From contig WGLV01000010.1 in NCBI GenBank assembly GCA_016125385.1, forward strand, positions 62,001 to 126,000: DNA of 64,000 bases, in the 5' to 3' direction. Every line of letters begins with the position of its first letter. The stretch's first letter is position 1. Positions 17,346 through 26,066 of the stretch are shown here, one piece after another. The DNA comes from a bacterium (GTDB lineage Bacteria > Hinthialibacterota > Hinthialibacteria > Hinthialibacterales > Hinthialibacteraceae). Under the pieces are notes generated by a model. It was not told the origin of the DNA. It saw only the letters and a list, made by a program, of their open reading frames with translations, and did no database searches. Made by a program: the position numbers and the translations under genes.

Positions 17346-18710
17346 CTATTCACCGCAGAGGTGAAGCAACCAGGCGGAGGTTTGAATCGCGCGGTTGAAA
17401 TCGGCGAGGTTGAACTTTTCGTTGGGTGAATGAAGGTTGTCATCCGGCAGGCCAAAGCCAATCAGCAGGACATCAATGCCTAATTCCTGTGAAAAATTGA
17501 GCACGATGGGGATGGAACCGCCCTCACGGACGAAGACCGGTTTGGCGCCAAAGCCCAGTTCAAGCGCGCGGACCGCCTCTTTCATAAAACGCGCGTCGCG
17601 CGGGACGAGGACTGGACCGTTTCCGCCACCGCCCTTCTTCAGCGTAACCTTCACCGAAGGCGGCGTGACGCGGCGGAGATGCTCCTCAAACAGGCGATGG
17701 ATTGTTGCAGGATCCTGATTGGGCACGAGACGCATGGTGATCTTGGCGCCCGCCCATGCGGGAATGATGGTTTTGGAGCCTTCGCCCTGATATCCACCAA
17801 AGAGGCCGTTTACATCCAGCGTGGGACGCGCCCAGCGGCGCTCAAGCGGGGTGTAACCCGGCTCGCCAGCCAGTTCGGGCACGCCCAGCGACTTCTTCAA
17901 GTCTTCTTCATCGGAAGGCAGAGCGGCGAAGGCTTCGCGTTCCCACGCTTCGAGATCGAGCACGTCATCATAAAAACCGGGGATGGCGACGCGGCCCTCC
18001 CCGTCATGAAAACTCGCGATGATGCGAGCGAGGGCGTTGCATGGATTCTGAACGGCGCCACCGAAGACGCCGGAATGCAGATCGCGATCGGGGCCATCGA
18101 CGCGGATTTCCTCCCCCACGATACCACGCAGAGCGTAGGTTATGGCGGGGACTCCGGGGCCATACTGGCTGCTGTCGCTGACCACGCCGAAATCGGCGGC
18201 GAGTTCCTCTTTGTTTTCATGGATAAAATGCGGCAGATTGGCGCTGTGGATCTCCTCCTCACCCTCGATAAGAAAGGTGACGTTGAGGGGCAGGGCGCCT
18301 GTTTCGGCGAGCAAAGCCTCGACCGCTTTGACATGGGCGAAACTTTGCCCCTTGTCATCGGTGGCGCCGCGAGCATAGAGGTTGCCATCACGGATTTGTG
18401 GATCGAAAGGAGGCGAGTTCCATTCATCGATGGGGTCTTCCGGCTGAACGTCATAATGGCCGTAGATCAGGACGGTGGGTTTGCCGGGAGCGTGATGCCA
18501 CCTGGCCAGGACGACGGGGTTGCCGCCGGTCGGGCGGAGGGAAACGTCGAAGCCCATCGATTGAAATTGGGATTCAAGAAAGCGCGCGGCGCGTAAGCAA
18601 TCGGATTTCCGGGCGCTCTGGGCGCTGACGCTGGGGATTTTGAGGAATTCGATCAGCTCGTTCTCATAACGGCCGCGATTGGCTTTGATGAAATCGATTA
18701 CATTTTGCAT
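17346..18710 (-). CDS. M20-family dipeptidase
   Basis: The 454-residue zinc peptidase of the ArgE/DapE/CPG2 (M20A) type carries all metal and catalytic residues: H85 and D87 in YGHYDVQP, D118 in RGATDDKGQ, E151/E152 in IEGEEEIHS, an SDSS aspartate, and the late H in NLHSPNE. A lid domain is at ~200-310. AAGGA lies eight bases before the ATG. It is cytoplasmic (no signal). The gene lies 11 bases downstream of a DppB-type permease on the same strand, suggesting that imported peptides are cleaved here. Confidence 0.93.
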   Translation of the reverse strand: MQNVIDFIKANRGRYENELIEFLKIPSVSAQSARKSDCLRAARFLESQFQSMGFDVSLRPTGGNPVVLARWHHAPGKPTVLIYGHYDVQPEDPIDEWNSPPFDPQIRDGNLYARGATDDKGQSFAHVKAVEALLAETGALPLNVTFLIEGEEEIHSANLPHFIHENKEELAADFGVVSDSSQYGPGVPAITYALRGIVGEEIRVDGPDRDLHSGVFGGAVQNPCNALARIIASFHDGEGRVAIPGFYDDVLDLEAWEREAFAALPSDEEDLKKSLGVPELAGEPGYTPLERRWARPTLDVNGLFGGYQGEGSKTIIPAWAGAKITMRLVPNQDPATIHRLFEEHLRRVTPPSVKVTLKKGGGGNGPVLVPRDARFMKEAVRALELGFGAKPVFVREGGSIPIVLNFSQELGIDVLLIGFGLPDDNLHSPNEKFNLADFNRAIQTSAWLLHLCGE

Positions 18711-18721
18711 ATTTTTTGTCC

Positions 18722-19732
18722 TTACTGATTCGTCTGAAAGCGCTGGCGCAGGCGTGGATCGAACAGCCCGGCAAGCAGATCGACCACCAGATTGGCGGCT
18801 ACGAAAATCGCGGCGGAGAGCAATACCAGCGTTTGTATCGACGGCATGTCGCGTGCAAAGACGGCCTGCACCAGAAACGATCCCAGCCCCGGCCAGGAGT
18901 ATACGCTCTCGGTAAGCACCGCGCCGCCCAGCAGCATGCCCAGTTGCAGCCCGAATACGGTGAGAATGGGTACGAAACCCGCCGCGAAGGCGTGGCGCCA
19001 GACGCGCCAGGCGCCGGTTCCCTTGGCGCGGACGGTGCGGATGAAATCCTGTTCGAGGATCTCGATCAGCGTGGCGCGGGTCATGCGGGCCATCAGCGCC
19101 GAAGCGAGAAGCCCCAAGGTCAGCGCGGGTAAAAAAAGATGAGACGCCGCTCGCGAGAACGCGGCAAAATCGACGGAGAGAATTGCGTCGATGGTGTACA
19201 GACCGGTGAGCGAATACGCGGGAGCGTATCCACGCCCTTCAATGGGAAAGAGATGAGCCTGATAAGACAGCAAGTATATCAACTCAACGCCAAGCCAGAA
19301 TATCGGGATGGAAACGCCGATCATCGCGACCGCCATCGCACAGGCGTCGACCCAGGTGTGCTTATAAGCAGCGGCCAGAGCCCCCAGCGAAACGCCGATC
19401 ACCGCGGCGATGAGCATCGCGGCGAGAGACAGTTCAAGCGTGGCGGGGAAGCGCTCCCGCAGCTCAACCGCTACCGGGCGATCGGTCAACACAGACCGGC
19501 CGAGATCGAACTGAACCAGCCGGCCGAGATAATGAGCGAACTGCACGGGCAGAGGACGGTTGAGGCCGAGTTCCTCCCGCATTCGTTCCACCTGCTCGGG
19601 GGTGGCGTGTTCGCCCGCCATCACCAGCGCGGCGTCGCCGGGAATCATCTGCAGAAGTATGAACGTCAGCAGAACGACGCCAAACAGAATGGGAAACGCC
19701 CCGAGAACGCGGCGGATCAAGTAATCGGTCAT
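18722..19732 (-). CDS. DppB/OppB-type ABC transporter permease
   Basis: The 336-residue inner-membrane protein has six membrane segments and the family landmarks: YLIRRVLGAFPILFGVVLLTF at the N-terminus, RFPATLELSLAAMLIA, GVSIPIFWLGVELIYL, the EAA loop in DFIRTVRAKGTGAWRVWRHAF, and VLTESVYSWPGLGSFLVQAVFARD. It is half of a di/oligopeptide importer. No DppC, ATPase or binding-protein gene is adjacent; the downstream gene is an M20 dipeptidase. The start is the ATG at 19732 directly after a TTG; no strong ribosome site is seen. The partner subunits must be encoded elsewhere. Confidence 0.92.
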   Translation of the reverse strand: MTDYLIRRVLGAFPILFGVVLLTFILLQMIPGDAALVMAGEHATPEQVERMREELGLNRPLPVQFAHYLGRLVQFDLGRSVLTDRPVAVELRERFPATLELSLAAMLIAAVIGVSLGALAAAYKHTWVDACAMAVAMIGVSIPIFWLGVELIYLLSYQAHLFPIEGRGYAPAYSLTGLYTIDAILSVDFAAFSRAASHLFLPALTLGLLASALMARMTRATLIEILEQDFIRTVRAKGTGAWRVWRHAFAAGFVPILTVFGLQLGMLLGGAVLTESVYSWPGLGSFLVQAVFARDMPSIQTLVLLSAAIFVAANLVVDLLAGLFDPRLRQRFQTNQ

Positions 19733-19835
19733 CAATCAGACAGCCCCATTTTTAAAGCGAATTTAATCCATTCATCATATAAACGGCCTATGCGTAAAGA
19801 CAGGGCCGGGAGCCGGTTGAATGGAGTCTTTACAC

Positions 19836-19864
19836 TTTTACCCGCAATCCGGTTACGGTACAAT
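19836..19864 (+). promoter_or_regulatory. Possible sigma70-type promoter for mltG
   Basis: TTTTAC (19836-19841) and TACAAT (19859-19864) are 17 bases apart. The resulting ~115-base leader contains a GGCGTG-AAAA-CACGCC hairpin at 19925-19940 without a T-run. Confidence 0.4.
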
Positions 19865-19986
19865 GAAAATCATTCGTTACTATGCGATCCTGATTATCGT
19901 GATGAATTTAAACATGACTCAAGCGGCGTGAAAACACGCCGGCGCATCCATCCAAATCGTACTCAATGGGGGCGGAGACGGCAGGC

Positions 19987-21123
19987 ATGAAGAAAAAGCT
20001 GGTCTGGTTGATTCTGATTGTAATTCTCGTGGTTCTGGCCGCGGCGGGCGGATATATCTATACGGAATATTCAAAATGGAATACGCCGTGGGGCAAAGAA
20101 GACGAGACTTTTATTATTAACGTACAGGAAGGCTGGTCCGCGCGGCAGATCGCCGACGAGTTGCGCGATAAAGGCATCATCGACAACACGGAAATCTTTC
20201 TCATCATCGCCGACCTTCGCGGGATCGGCGACAAGCTGAAAGCCGGCGAATATGAGTTCGATGGAACGCAGACCCCTTACGAGGTACTGAATCTGCTCGC
20301 CATCGGCTGGAACCGCCGGCGGCCCCTGGTGATTCCCGAAGGATACACTCAACCGCAGATCGCAAAGGCCTGTGAAGACCTCGAAATCTGCTCTCAGGAA
20401 GACCTGTTTAAGGAATTCAATCAGGTAAGCATGTTCTCGTCCGTGGTTTCGCCGCCGGACGGCAAGACGAATCCCGGCCTGGAAGGCGTTTTGTTTCCCG
20501 ATACGTATTACTACATCAAAAATACGCCTCCAGTAAAAATCGTCGACCGGTTTCTCAAACGGTTCAATGAAAAGTTCAACCCTATCACGGATGAAGCCGT
20601 CAAAGCAGGCAAGACCTGGTGGTGGCAACAGGACGACACCCGTGAATCGGAATCGGTTCATCGAATCGTCATCATGGCCTCAATCATCGAACGGGAAGTC
20701 AAACACGACGAAGACCGCCCACTGGTCGCGTCGGTGTTCGTCAACCGGTTAAAGAAAAACATGCCGTTACAGGCGGACGCCACCGTGCATTACGCCATCG
20801 GCGACTGGACGCGCCCTCTGACCAGCACCGATCTGCAAATCAACTCTCCCTACAATACGTATAAAAACGCGGGACTTCCGCCCGCCGCGATCTGCAACCC
20901 CGGTGAAGAGGCGTTGCGAGCCGCCGCCATGCCGCCGGAAACGGATTATCTGTATTACGTAACGATGGCGGACGGGAAAGCGCGCTTTACAGCGGATTAC
21001 AACGAGTTTCTGCAATTCAAACGAGAATACAAACAGGAACGGCGCGACATTCGGGAAAAGATGGCCAACGACACGGCGGATGAACCAGCGGCGGATACGA
21101 CACAACCCGCGACCACGCCCTGA
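19987..21123 (+). CDS. mltG: Endolytic murein transglycosylase MltG
   Basis: The 378-residue protein has one N-terminal membrane anchor (VWLILIVILVVLAAAGGYIY), a LysM-like YceG N-domain (EGWSARQIADELRDKGIIDN, GDKLKAGEYEF), PEGYTQPQIAK, LEGVLFPDTYYY, and the catalytic glutamate in MASIIEREV. The later LQADATVHYAIG, INSPYNTYKNAGLPPAAICNPGEEALRAA and YYVTMADG segments are diagnostic. It cleaves nascent glycan strands and helps end glycan polymerisation at the inner membrane. ATG 19987 is preferred over 19966 because of GGAG nine bases upstream and the basic MKKK start. The last ~25 residues are a T/P/A-rich tail. A strong terminator follows. Confidence 0.95.
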   Translation: MKKKLVWLILIVILVVLAAAGGYIYTEYSKWNTPWGKEDETFIINVQEGWSARQIADELRDKGIIDNTEIFLIIADLRGIGDKLKAGEYEFDGTQTPYEVLNLLAIGWNRRRPLVIPEGYTQPQIAKACEDLEICSQEDLFKEFNQVSMFSSVVSPPDGKTNPGLEGVLFPDTYYYIKNTPPVKIVDRFLKRFNEKFNPITDEAVKAGKTWWWQQDDTRESESVHRIVIMASIIEREVKHDEDRPLVASVFVNRLKKNMPLQADATVHYAIGDWTRPLTSTDLQINSPYNTYKNAGLPPAAICNPGEEALRAAAMPPETDYLYYVTMADGKARFTADYNEFLQFKREYKQERRDIREKMANDTADEPAADTTQPATTP

Positions 21124-21152
21124 TTGGCGAATAACATCCCCTTGTATCATCA

Positions 21153-21181
21153 ACGCCCTTCCGGATGGAAGGGCGTTTTTG
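21153..21181 (+). terminator. Rho-independent terminator of mltG
   Basis: Perfect ten-pair stem ACGCCCTTCC/GGAAGGGCGT with a GGAT loop, followed by TTTTTGTTT. It lies 29 bases after the mltG stop, between convergent mltG and rlmN. Confidence 0.9.
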
Positions 21182-21207
21182 TTTGCGATAGATACTCACG
21201 CGGGATG

Positions 21208-22332
21208 CTATTCGTGTTCGATCGAAGCCACGGCGGGTTGATTCATACGGCGGCGTAACTGGCCACAAGCGGCGTCGATGTTACGGCCGCGGCTGTAACG
21301 CACGGTGGCGTCAAGATTCCGCTTTCGCAAACGATTACGGAACTCATCGATCTTTCGGGCGGGGGTCGGTTGAAACGGCGCTCGCGGCACCGCGTTATAG
21401 GGAATCAGGTTGACGTGACAGATCAGGCCATCGGCTAACGCGATCAGTTTCTCCGCGTCTTTAGGCGAGTCGTTGAAATCGGCGATCATCAGGTATTCAA
21501 ACGTGACGCGGCGAGGCTGAAGGCGCTGGTAATAGAGCAAAGCATCCTTTAACTGAGATAGAGAATAACTGCGAGCGATGGGGATGAGCTGCTCGCGTTT
21601 TTCATCTGCTGGAGCATGCAACGAAATCGCCAGTTTAATCTTCCAGTCATCTTTCGCCATCCGATAGATTTCCGGCACAACGCCGACAGTAGACAGCGTT
21701 ATTTTACGCGAGGAGAAATTCAGGCCCTCTTCACAGGTTAAAATCTCCACCGCGCGGCGGACCTCCTCGTAATTGTGCAGGGGTTCGCCGGAACCCATGA
21801 AGACGATATGAGAAACGTCTTCTCCTTCACGCCGGAACCGCATGACCTGGGAAACGATTTCTCCCGCACTCAGGTTGCGCTGGAGGCCATCCTGACCGGA
21901 TGCGCAGAACCGGCAGGCGTATTGACAACCGGCCTGGGTGGAAAGGCAGGCGGTGTAATCTTTCACCGTGCGTTTATCGCGATCGCGAACCGCGCCGGTG
22001 CGGGGGTCGGTTTGAGCTCGCTCGCTGAAACGAGGCATAATGACCGATTCGACGCGCTCGCCATCATTCAGTTCAAGCAGGATTTTCGAGGTGCCATCGT
22101 TGGGATCGCGCTGGCGCACGACAAGCGTGGGGAGTTCAAGAGAAAATCGCGCGTTCAATTCGGCGCGCAAGTCCTTGGGCAGATTAGACATGTCGTCAAA
22201 CGACGCCGCGCCGCGCTGATAGACCCACGACCAGAGCTGGCCGATACGGTAGGCCGGCAGATCGCGTTCTTTTCCCCATGCACGGATTTCGCCAAGGGTA
22301 TACTGATAAAACAGAGAAGGATTTTCAGTCAC
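21208..22332 (-). CDS. rlmN: 23S rRNA/tRNA adenine C2-methyltransferase RlmN
   Basis: The 374-residue radical SAM enzyme has the full signature: YRIGQLWSWVYQRGAASFDDMSNLPKDLR, a TACLSTQAGCQYACRFCASGQDGLQRNL cluster motif (CxxxCxxC), FMGSGEPLHNY, ITLSTVGVVPEIYRMA, LAISLHAPADEKREQLIPI, VTFEYLMIADFNDSP, HVNLIPYNAV, and the C-terminal catalytic cysteine in DAACGQL. It methylates A2503 of 23S rRNA and A37 of some tRNAs. The start is GTG with GAAGG six bases upstream. It is divergent from the cysE operon. Confidence 0.96.
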   Translation of the reverse strand: MTENPSLFYQYTLGEIRAWGKERDLPAYRIGQLWSWVYQRGAASFDDMSNLPKDLRAELNARFSLELPTLVVRQRDPNDGTSKILLELNDGERVESVIMPRFSERAQTDPRTGAVRDRDKRTVKDYTACLSTQAGCQYACRFCASGQDGLQRNLSAGEIVSQVMRFRREGEDVSHIVFMGSGEPLHNYEEVRRAVEILTCEEGLNFSSRKITLSTVGVVPEIYRMAKDDWKIKLAISLHAPADEKREQLIPIARSYSLSQLKDALLYYQRLQPRRVTFEYLMIADFNDSPKDAEKLIALADGLICHVNLIPYNAVPRAPFQPTPARKIDEFRNRLRKRNLDATVRYSRGRNIDAACGQLRRRMNQPAVASIEHE

Positions 22333-22361
22333 TATTCGCCTTCACCCGAAGGGGATTTGGA

Positions 22362-22390
22362 TTGGACGGCGTTGGACGAACCGTTATAAT
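22362..22390 (+). promoter_or_regulatory. Strong predicted sigma70-type promoter for the cysE operon
   Basis: TTGGAC (22362-22367) and a consensus TATAAT (22385-22390) are exactly 17 bases apart; a start near 22397 would leave a ~65-base leader to cysE. Confidence 0.7.
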
Positions 22391-22462
22391 AACGGAGACA
22401 ATGATACCGCCGCGTGACAGAAGCATACTCGGAACAGGAACCATTCGCCAAGGAGTTCATTG

Positions 22463-23188
22463 ATGTCTTTTCACCCTATCCGCGCCATCCACGCGGATTT
22501 CAGAGCCTGCATGGAAAACGATCCCGCCGCCCGGGGCTTCTGGGGCGGGGTTGAGGTGATTTTCACTTACGCGGGCTTTCATGCGCTGATCATGCACCGC
22601 GTCGCCCATTTTTTGCGTGAAACGCTGGGAATTCCTTTTTTCCCGCGACTGATCTCGCAGATTAACCGTTTTTTCACCGGTATTGAGATTCACCCCGGCG
22701 CGAAGATCGCTCACGGCGTCTTTATTGACCACGGCATGGGCGTGGTGATCGGCGAAACCGCGGAAGTCGGCGAAGGTTGCGTACTGTTTCAAGGCGTTAC
22801 GCTGGGTGGAACAGGCAAAGAAACCGGCAAGCGTCACCCCACGCTGGACCGCAACGTCATGGTCAGCGCCGGCGCCAAGGTGCTGGGGAATATCAGGCTG
22901 GGAGAGAATGTGAAAATCGGCGCGCAGGCGGTGGTGTTGAAGGATGTCCCCCCCAATTGTACGGTAGTGGGCGTACCGGGACGGATCGTGATCCGCGACG
23001 GTCAGCGCGTCGCCGGAAAACGCGGCGTCGACCTCGATCATATTCATCTGCCCGATCCGATCATGGAACGGCTGGAAGAAATCGCCAAGCAGATCGAAAC
23101 GGTCCATCACGAGATCGAGGATCATCATCGCTCGGACGCGCCGTTCGCCGCATCGGCGCCGCCTACTCATCCTGACGAGCATGCTTGA
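22463..23188 (+). CDS. cysE: Serine O-acetyltransferase
   Basis: The 241-residue protein makes O-acetylserine, the cysteine precursor. It has an N-terminal helical part (DFRACMENDPAARGF, YAGFHALIMHRVAHFL), then left-handed beta-helix hexapeptide repeats (IEIHPGAKIAHGVFIDHGMGVVIGETAEVGEGCVLFQGVTLGGTG), the catalytic DHGMG histidine region, and VPPNCTVVGVPGRIV. The C-terminal ~60 residues are charged and His/Asp-rich, longer than in short bacterial forms. ATG 22463 has AAGGAG seven bases upstream; a TTG sits just before it. It overlaps the DnaD-like gene by eight bases, which couples cysteine synthesis with replication loader genes on one transcript. Confidence 0.95.
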   Translation: MSFHPIRAIHADFRACMENDPAARGFWGGVEVIFTYAGFHALIMHRVAHFLRETLGIPFFPRLISQINRFFTGIEIHPGAKIAHGVFIDHGMGVVIGETAEVGEGCVLFQGVTLGGTGKETGKRHPTLDRNVMVSAGAKVLGNIRLGENVKIGAQAVVLKDVPPNCTVVGVPGRIVIRDGQRVAGKRGVDLDHIHLPDPIMERLEEIAKQIETVHHEIEDHHRSDAPFAASAPPTHPDEHA

Positions 23189-23801
23189 TCCGCTCTGGAA
23201 GCGATTTCCCCGCTGGATCGACGAAAGCAGCATTCCACGAACGATCGCGCAGGAACTCGGGCTGGAGTGCTGGCTCGTATTTCACGCGGTGATCGAACAG
23301 GATTGCAGCGAGAACCTGACGCCCGGCTGGTTTCAGGTCAATTCGAACGATCTGGCACGAACGACGGGCCTGAGTATTGAACAGGCGGAAAACGCGCTGA
23401 ATGTATTAAGCGAATCAGGCCGGATGGAGATCAATTCGAGCGGCGACGGCGTCTATCAGGCGAGAATTCAAACGCCGATTTCATGTGAAGACGATCTGGA
23501 AGCAATCAAGGCGCGAATCAGCGGAACGGGGCGGGGAGGACGATGCCTGTTGCGCTACGCGGAAGATCCCGCCGGTCTGGATCGCGTCGAAGCGGTCATC
23601 TACCTGTACCAGATGACTTTCGGTTTGAAATTCACGCCCCGAATCGTGGAGGATCTGGAAGAAATCGCCAACCTCTATGACCGGGGATTGATCTACGATA
23701 TCTTTTCTGAAGCGCATCATCGAGGCATTAAGAGTTTCAGCTGGATTAAGTCAAAACTTCATTCAAGCATGAGCAGCCGGGCGGAAAATGATGATCAGTA
23801 A
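23181..23801 (+). CDS. DnaD-like replication initiation protein
   Basis: The 206-residue protein has a winged-helix-like N-terminal part (~25-95: ECWLVFHAVIEQD, GWFQVNSNDLARTTGLSIEQAENALNVLSESGRMEI) and a C-terminal DnaB_2/DnaD-type helical domain (~133-195: VIYLYQMTFGLKFTPRIVEDLEEIANLYDRGLIYDIFSEAHHRGIKSFSWIKSKL). DnaD-family proteins act with DnaI in loading the replicative helicase. The DnaI/DnaC-like ATPase follows 41 bases downstream, which strongly supports this reading. The canonical YxxxIL end motif is replaced by SWIKSKL. It overlaps cysE by eight bases. Confidence 0.7.
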   Translation: MLDPLWKRFPRWIDESSIPRTIAQELGLECWLVFHAVIEQDCSENLTPGWFQVNSNDLARTTGLSIEQAENALNVLSESGRMEINSSGDGVYQARIQTPISCEDDLEAIKARISGTGRGGRCLLRYAEDPAGLDRVEAVIYLYQMTFGLKFTPRIVEDLEEIANLYDRGLIYDIFSEAHHRGIKSFSWIKSKLHSSMSSRAENDDQ

Positions 23802-23842
23802 GACGCCCCGGCGACTCGGCGCTATCTATCGCGAAGCGTGAC

Positions 23843-24619
23843 ATGGAAAAATTCACTCCACTCGGCGACAGCGTAAAAAAGTTTCTGGCGAATATGCCCA
23901 GTTTTGACAAACTGCCGGAAGACGATCCCGACAGCCGGTGCCCGCTGTGCGATGGATACGGTCACATCATTGATGAAAAGGGCGCCCGGCCCTGTGAATG
24001 CGTCCGCAATGAGATCGCGCAAGGCTCGATAAACGACGCGCGAGTGCCACAGCGATACACCCATGAGACGCTGGAATCATTTCAGATCGAAACCTCGAAG
24101 ATGCGCGCGCTGCTTGAAGTCGCCCGGCAATACGTGGATGGGTATTCCGCTTCCAACACGCGCGGTTTGTACATCTATGGTCCGACCGGAGTGGGAAAGA
24201 CGCACATCGCGATCGGCATTATGAAGGCGTTGATGGAAAAGGGTTTTTCAGGGGTGTTTTACAACATCGCCGACCTGCTTGACGCCATCCGCGCCACTTA
24301 CGATCCCAAAATGGACAGCGATTCCAAACCGGTTATTGAAGAACAGCTGCAGCGGCAGATACTGGTTCTGGATGATTTCGGCGTTCAAAAAACCTCGACC
24401 TGGGTCGCCGACCGGCTTTATGCGCTCATCAACCGGCGTTACCAGGATTGCCGGACGCTGATCATCACCTCGCAGATGGCCGAACACGATTTGCGGATGC
24501 GCGTTGACCCGGCTCTTTCCTCTCGTATTATTTCCATGTGCAAGGTCATTGAAGTTCGAGGCGACGATTTCCGTACGCGAAGTCATGAATCCCGGCGTCC
24601 GGGAAAATTTTCAAAATAG
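23843..24619 (+). CDS. DnaI/DnaC-type helicase loader ATPase
   Basis: The 258-residue AAA+ protein has an N-terminal zinc-finger-like cluster (C33-x2-C36, C51-x-C53), Walker A GPTGVGKT at 113-120, FYNIADLLDAIRATY, Walker B VLDDFG at 175-180, a sensor-1 LIITSQM and an arginine in LSSRII. This matches DnaI/DnaC/IstB-like proteins; the zinc motif and absence of transposase favour the helicase loader over IstB. It follows a DnaD-like gene. The ribosome site is weak. Confidence 0.85.
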   Translation: MEKFTPLGDSVKKFLANMPSFDKLPEDDPDSRCPLCDGYGHIIDEKGARPCECVRNEIAQGSINDARVPQRYTHETLESFQIETSKMRALLEVARQYVDGYSASNTRGLYIYGPTGVGKTHIAIGIMKALMEKGFSGVFYNIADLLDAIRATYDPKMDSDSKPVIEEQLQRQILVLDDFGVQKTSTWVADRLYALINRRYQDCRTLIITSQMAEHDLRMRVDPALSSRIISMCKVIEVRGDDFRTRSHESRRPGKFSK

Positions 24620-24644
24620 CAAACTTTTTTAAGGAATTACTGGT

Positions 24645-25616
24645 ATGAGTTCAACGGGAGGAAGCACCATCCACCAGGGCGAAGTGCGCAAGGCGGTCAT
24701 CCCCGCAGCGGGTCTCGGAACCCGTTTTTTGCCGGCGACCAAGGTTCAGCCGAAAGAGATGCTGCCGGTGATCGACAAGCCCACCATTCAGTTCGTCATC
24801 GAGGAAGTGGTCGAGTCAGGCATCACCGACGTGCTGATCATCACTGGAAAGGGCAAGCGCTCGATCGAAGATCACTTCGACCGGTCATTTGAGCTGGAAC
24901 AATCGCTGGAAACATCCGGCAAGTGGGACATTCATCAAAGCATCACCGAATTGTCGACGCTGGTGAACATCCATTATATCCGGCAGAAAGAGGCGAAAGG
25001 GCTGGGCGACGCCATCCATTACGCCAAGCAGCATGTGGCCGGCGAGCCGTTCGTCGTACTGCTGGGCGATACCATCGTCGGTTCGAAAGTGCCTTGTACA
25101 CGGCAGTTGATGGAGTTTTACCGAACATGGCGGTGCCCCGTCATCGGGGCCGAGCGGGTTCCACGCGAAAAGGTGGTGAATTACGGCATCATCAAAGGCA
25201 ATCAGATCGAAGACCGCACGGTGATCGTCGACGACCTGATAGAAAAACCGGACGTGGAGACCGCGCCGTCCGACCTGGCGGTGGGAGGGCGATACATTCT
25301 CACGGCGGATATCTTCGATTACATCGAGAAAACACCGCCCGGTAAAAACGGCGAAATTCAGCTGACCGATGCGTTGCGCCTGATGTGTAAGGATCAGAAG
25401 ATGTACGCCTATGTCTTCGACGGGAAGCGGCACGATATCGGCAACCGGCTCGATTACCTCAAAACGACTGTGGAATTCGCCCTGCAGCGAGACGATCTGC
25501 GCGACGACTTTCTGAAGTTCATCCGGGATGAGATTCCCGCCTTGCTGGAAAGCGGCGCGATTGATGAAGCCCCGATCGAGTTGAGAAAATCAAAAGTAAC
25601 AGACAAGAATTCGTAG
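24645..25616 (+). CDS. galU: UTP-glucose-1-phosphate uridylyltransferase
   Basis: The 323-residue nucleotidyltransferase makes UDP-glucose from UTP and glucose-1-phosphate, supplying surface glycan synthesis. Landmarks are KAVIPAAGLGTRFLPATKVQPKEMLPVIDKPTIQFVIEE, GKGKRSIEDHFDRSFELE, IHYIRQKEAKGLGDAIHYAKQHV, VVLLGDTIV, EKPDVETAPSDLAVGGRYIL and KNGEIQLTDALRLM. AAGGAA lies eight bases before the ATG. It is the last gene of the cysE run and ends at a terminator; its product would feed the glycosyltransferases at 28-43 kb. Confidence 0.96.
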   Translation: MSSTGGSTIHQGEVRKAVIPAAGLGTRFLPATKVQPKEMLPVIDKPTIQFVIEEVVESGITDVLIITGKGKRSIEDHFDRSFELEQSLETSGKWDIHQSITELSTLVNIHYIRQKEAKGLGDAIHYAKQHVAGEPFVVLLGDTIVGSKVPCTRQLMEFYRTWRCPVIGAERVPREKVVNYGIIKGNQIEDRTVIVDDLIEKPDVETAPSDLAVGGRYILTADIFDYIEKTPPGKNGEIQLTDALRLMCKDQKMYAYVFDGKRHDIGNRLDYLKTTVEFALQRDDLRDDFLKFIRDEIPALLESGAIDEAPIELRKSKVTDKNS

Positions 25617-25670
25617 CCGGCGCCGCCGGTCTCCTTTTGGAGTTCAACGTCTCATCACTACAAAATAATG

Positions 25671-25701
25671 AGGGCCTCGTGAGAGGCCCTTTATTGTTTT
25701 T
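25671..25701. terminator. Bidirectional terminator between galU and the CDGSH gene
   Basis: Perfect eight-pair stem AGGGCCTC/GAGGCCCT, GTGA loop, followed by TTATTGTTTTT on the plus strand and an A-rich left flank that would give a T-rich tail on the minus strand. Confidence 0.85.
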
Positions 25702-25724
25702 CAACGCCATGTAGCGGATGACAG

Positions 25725-25967
25725 TTAAAGGTAGGTGTGCGTTCCGTCGCAGAAAGGCAGTTCTTTCGACATGCGGCAGCCGCAGTACGCAACACGCCGG
25801 TCTTCTTTGATTTCGACGCGAACCGGAGAGCAATTGGTTCCTTTGTGCGATCCATCGCAATAGGGCTGGTTTTCCGACAACCCGCACAAACAATAAAATT
25901 TCGTCCCCGCGGTTTCATTTACGACAATCGGTTTTTTTTGATACTGAGGTTCTTTCGAGCCGGGCAT
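25725..25967 (-). CDS. Double CDGSH-type iron-sulfur protein
   Basis: The 80-residue protein has two CDGSH [2Fe-2S] motifs: CLCGLSENQPYCDGSH and CGCRMSKELPFCDGTH, each giving three cysteines and one histidine. It resembles tandem mitoNEET-like bacterial proteins that carry electrons or sense redox state. The ATG at 25967 is chosen because AAAGGA lies about ten bases upstream and the conserved part starts soon after; the frame is open to 26048. It has no signal peptide and stands alone. Confidence 0.88.
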   Translation of the reverse strand: MPGSKEPQYQKKPIVVNETAGTKFYCLCGLSENQPYCDGSHKGTNCSPVRVEIKEDRRVAYCGCRMSKELPFCDGTHTYL

Positions 25968-26066
25968 CGGCGGATTTTCCTTTCCAGTCCAATTCAGACA
26001 TTTTGAGTAAGCAGGAGGATAGCAGCGGGAGGCTTGAATCCCAACCAAAGCGCGCCGGGAACGGGC

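Noticed and set aside
23843-24619. IstB transposition helper
   Set aside because: The AAA+ core is similar, but there is no IstA transposase or terminal repeats, a zinc-finger N-terminus is present, and a DnaD-like gene precedes it.
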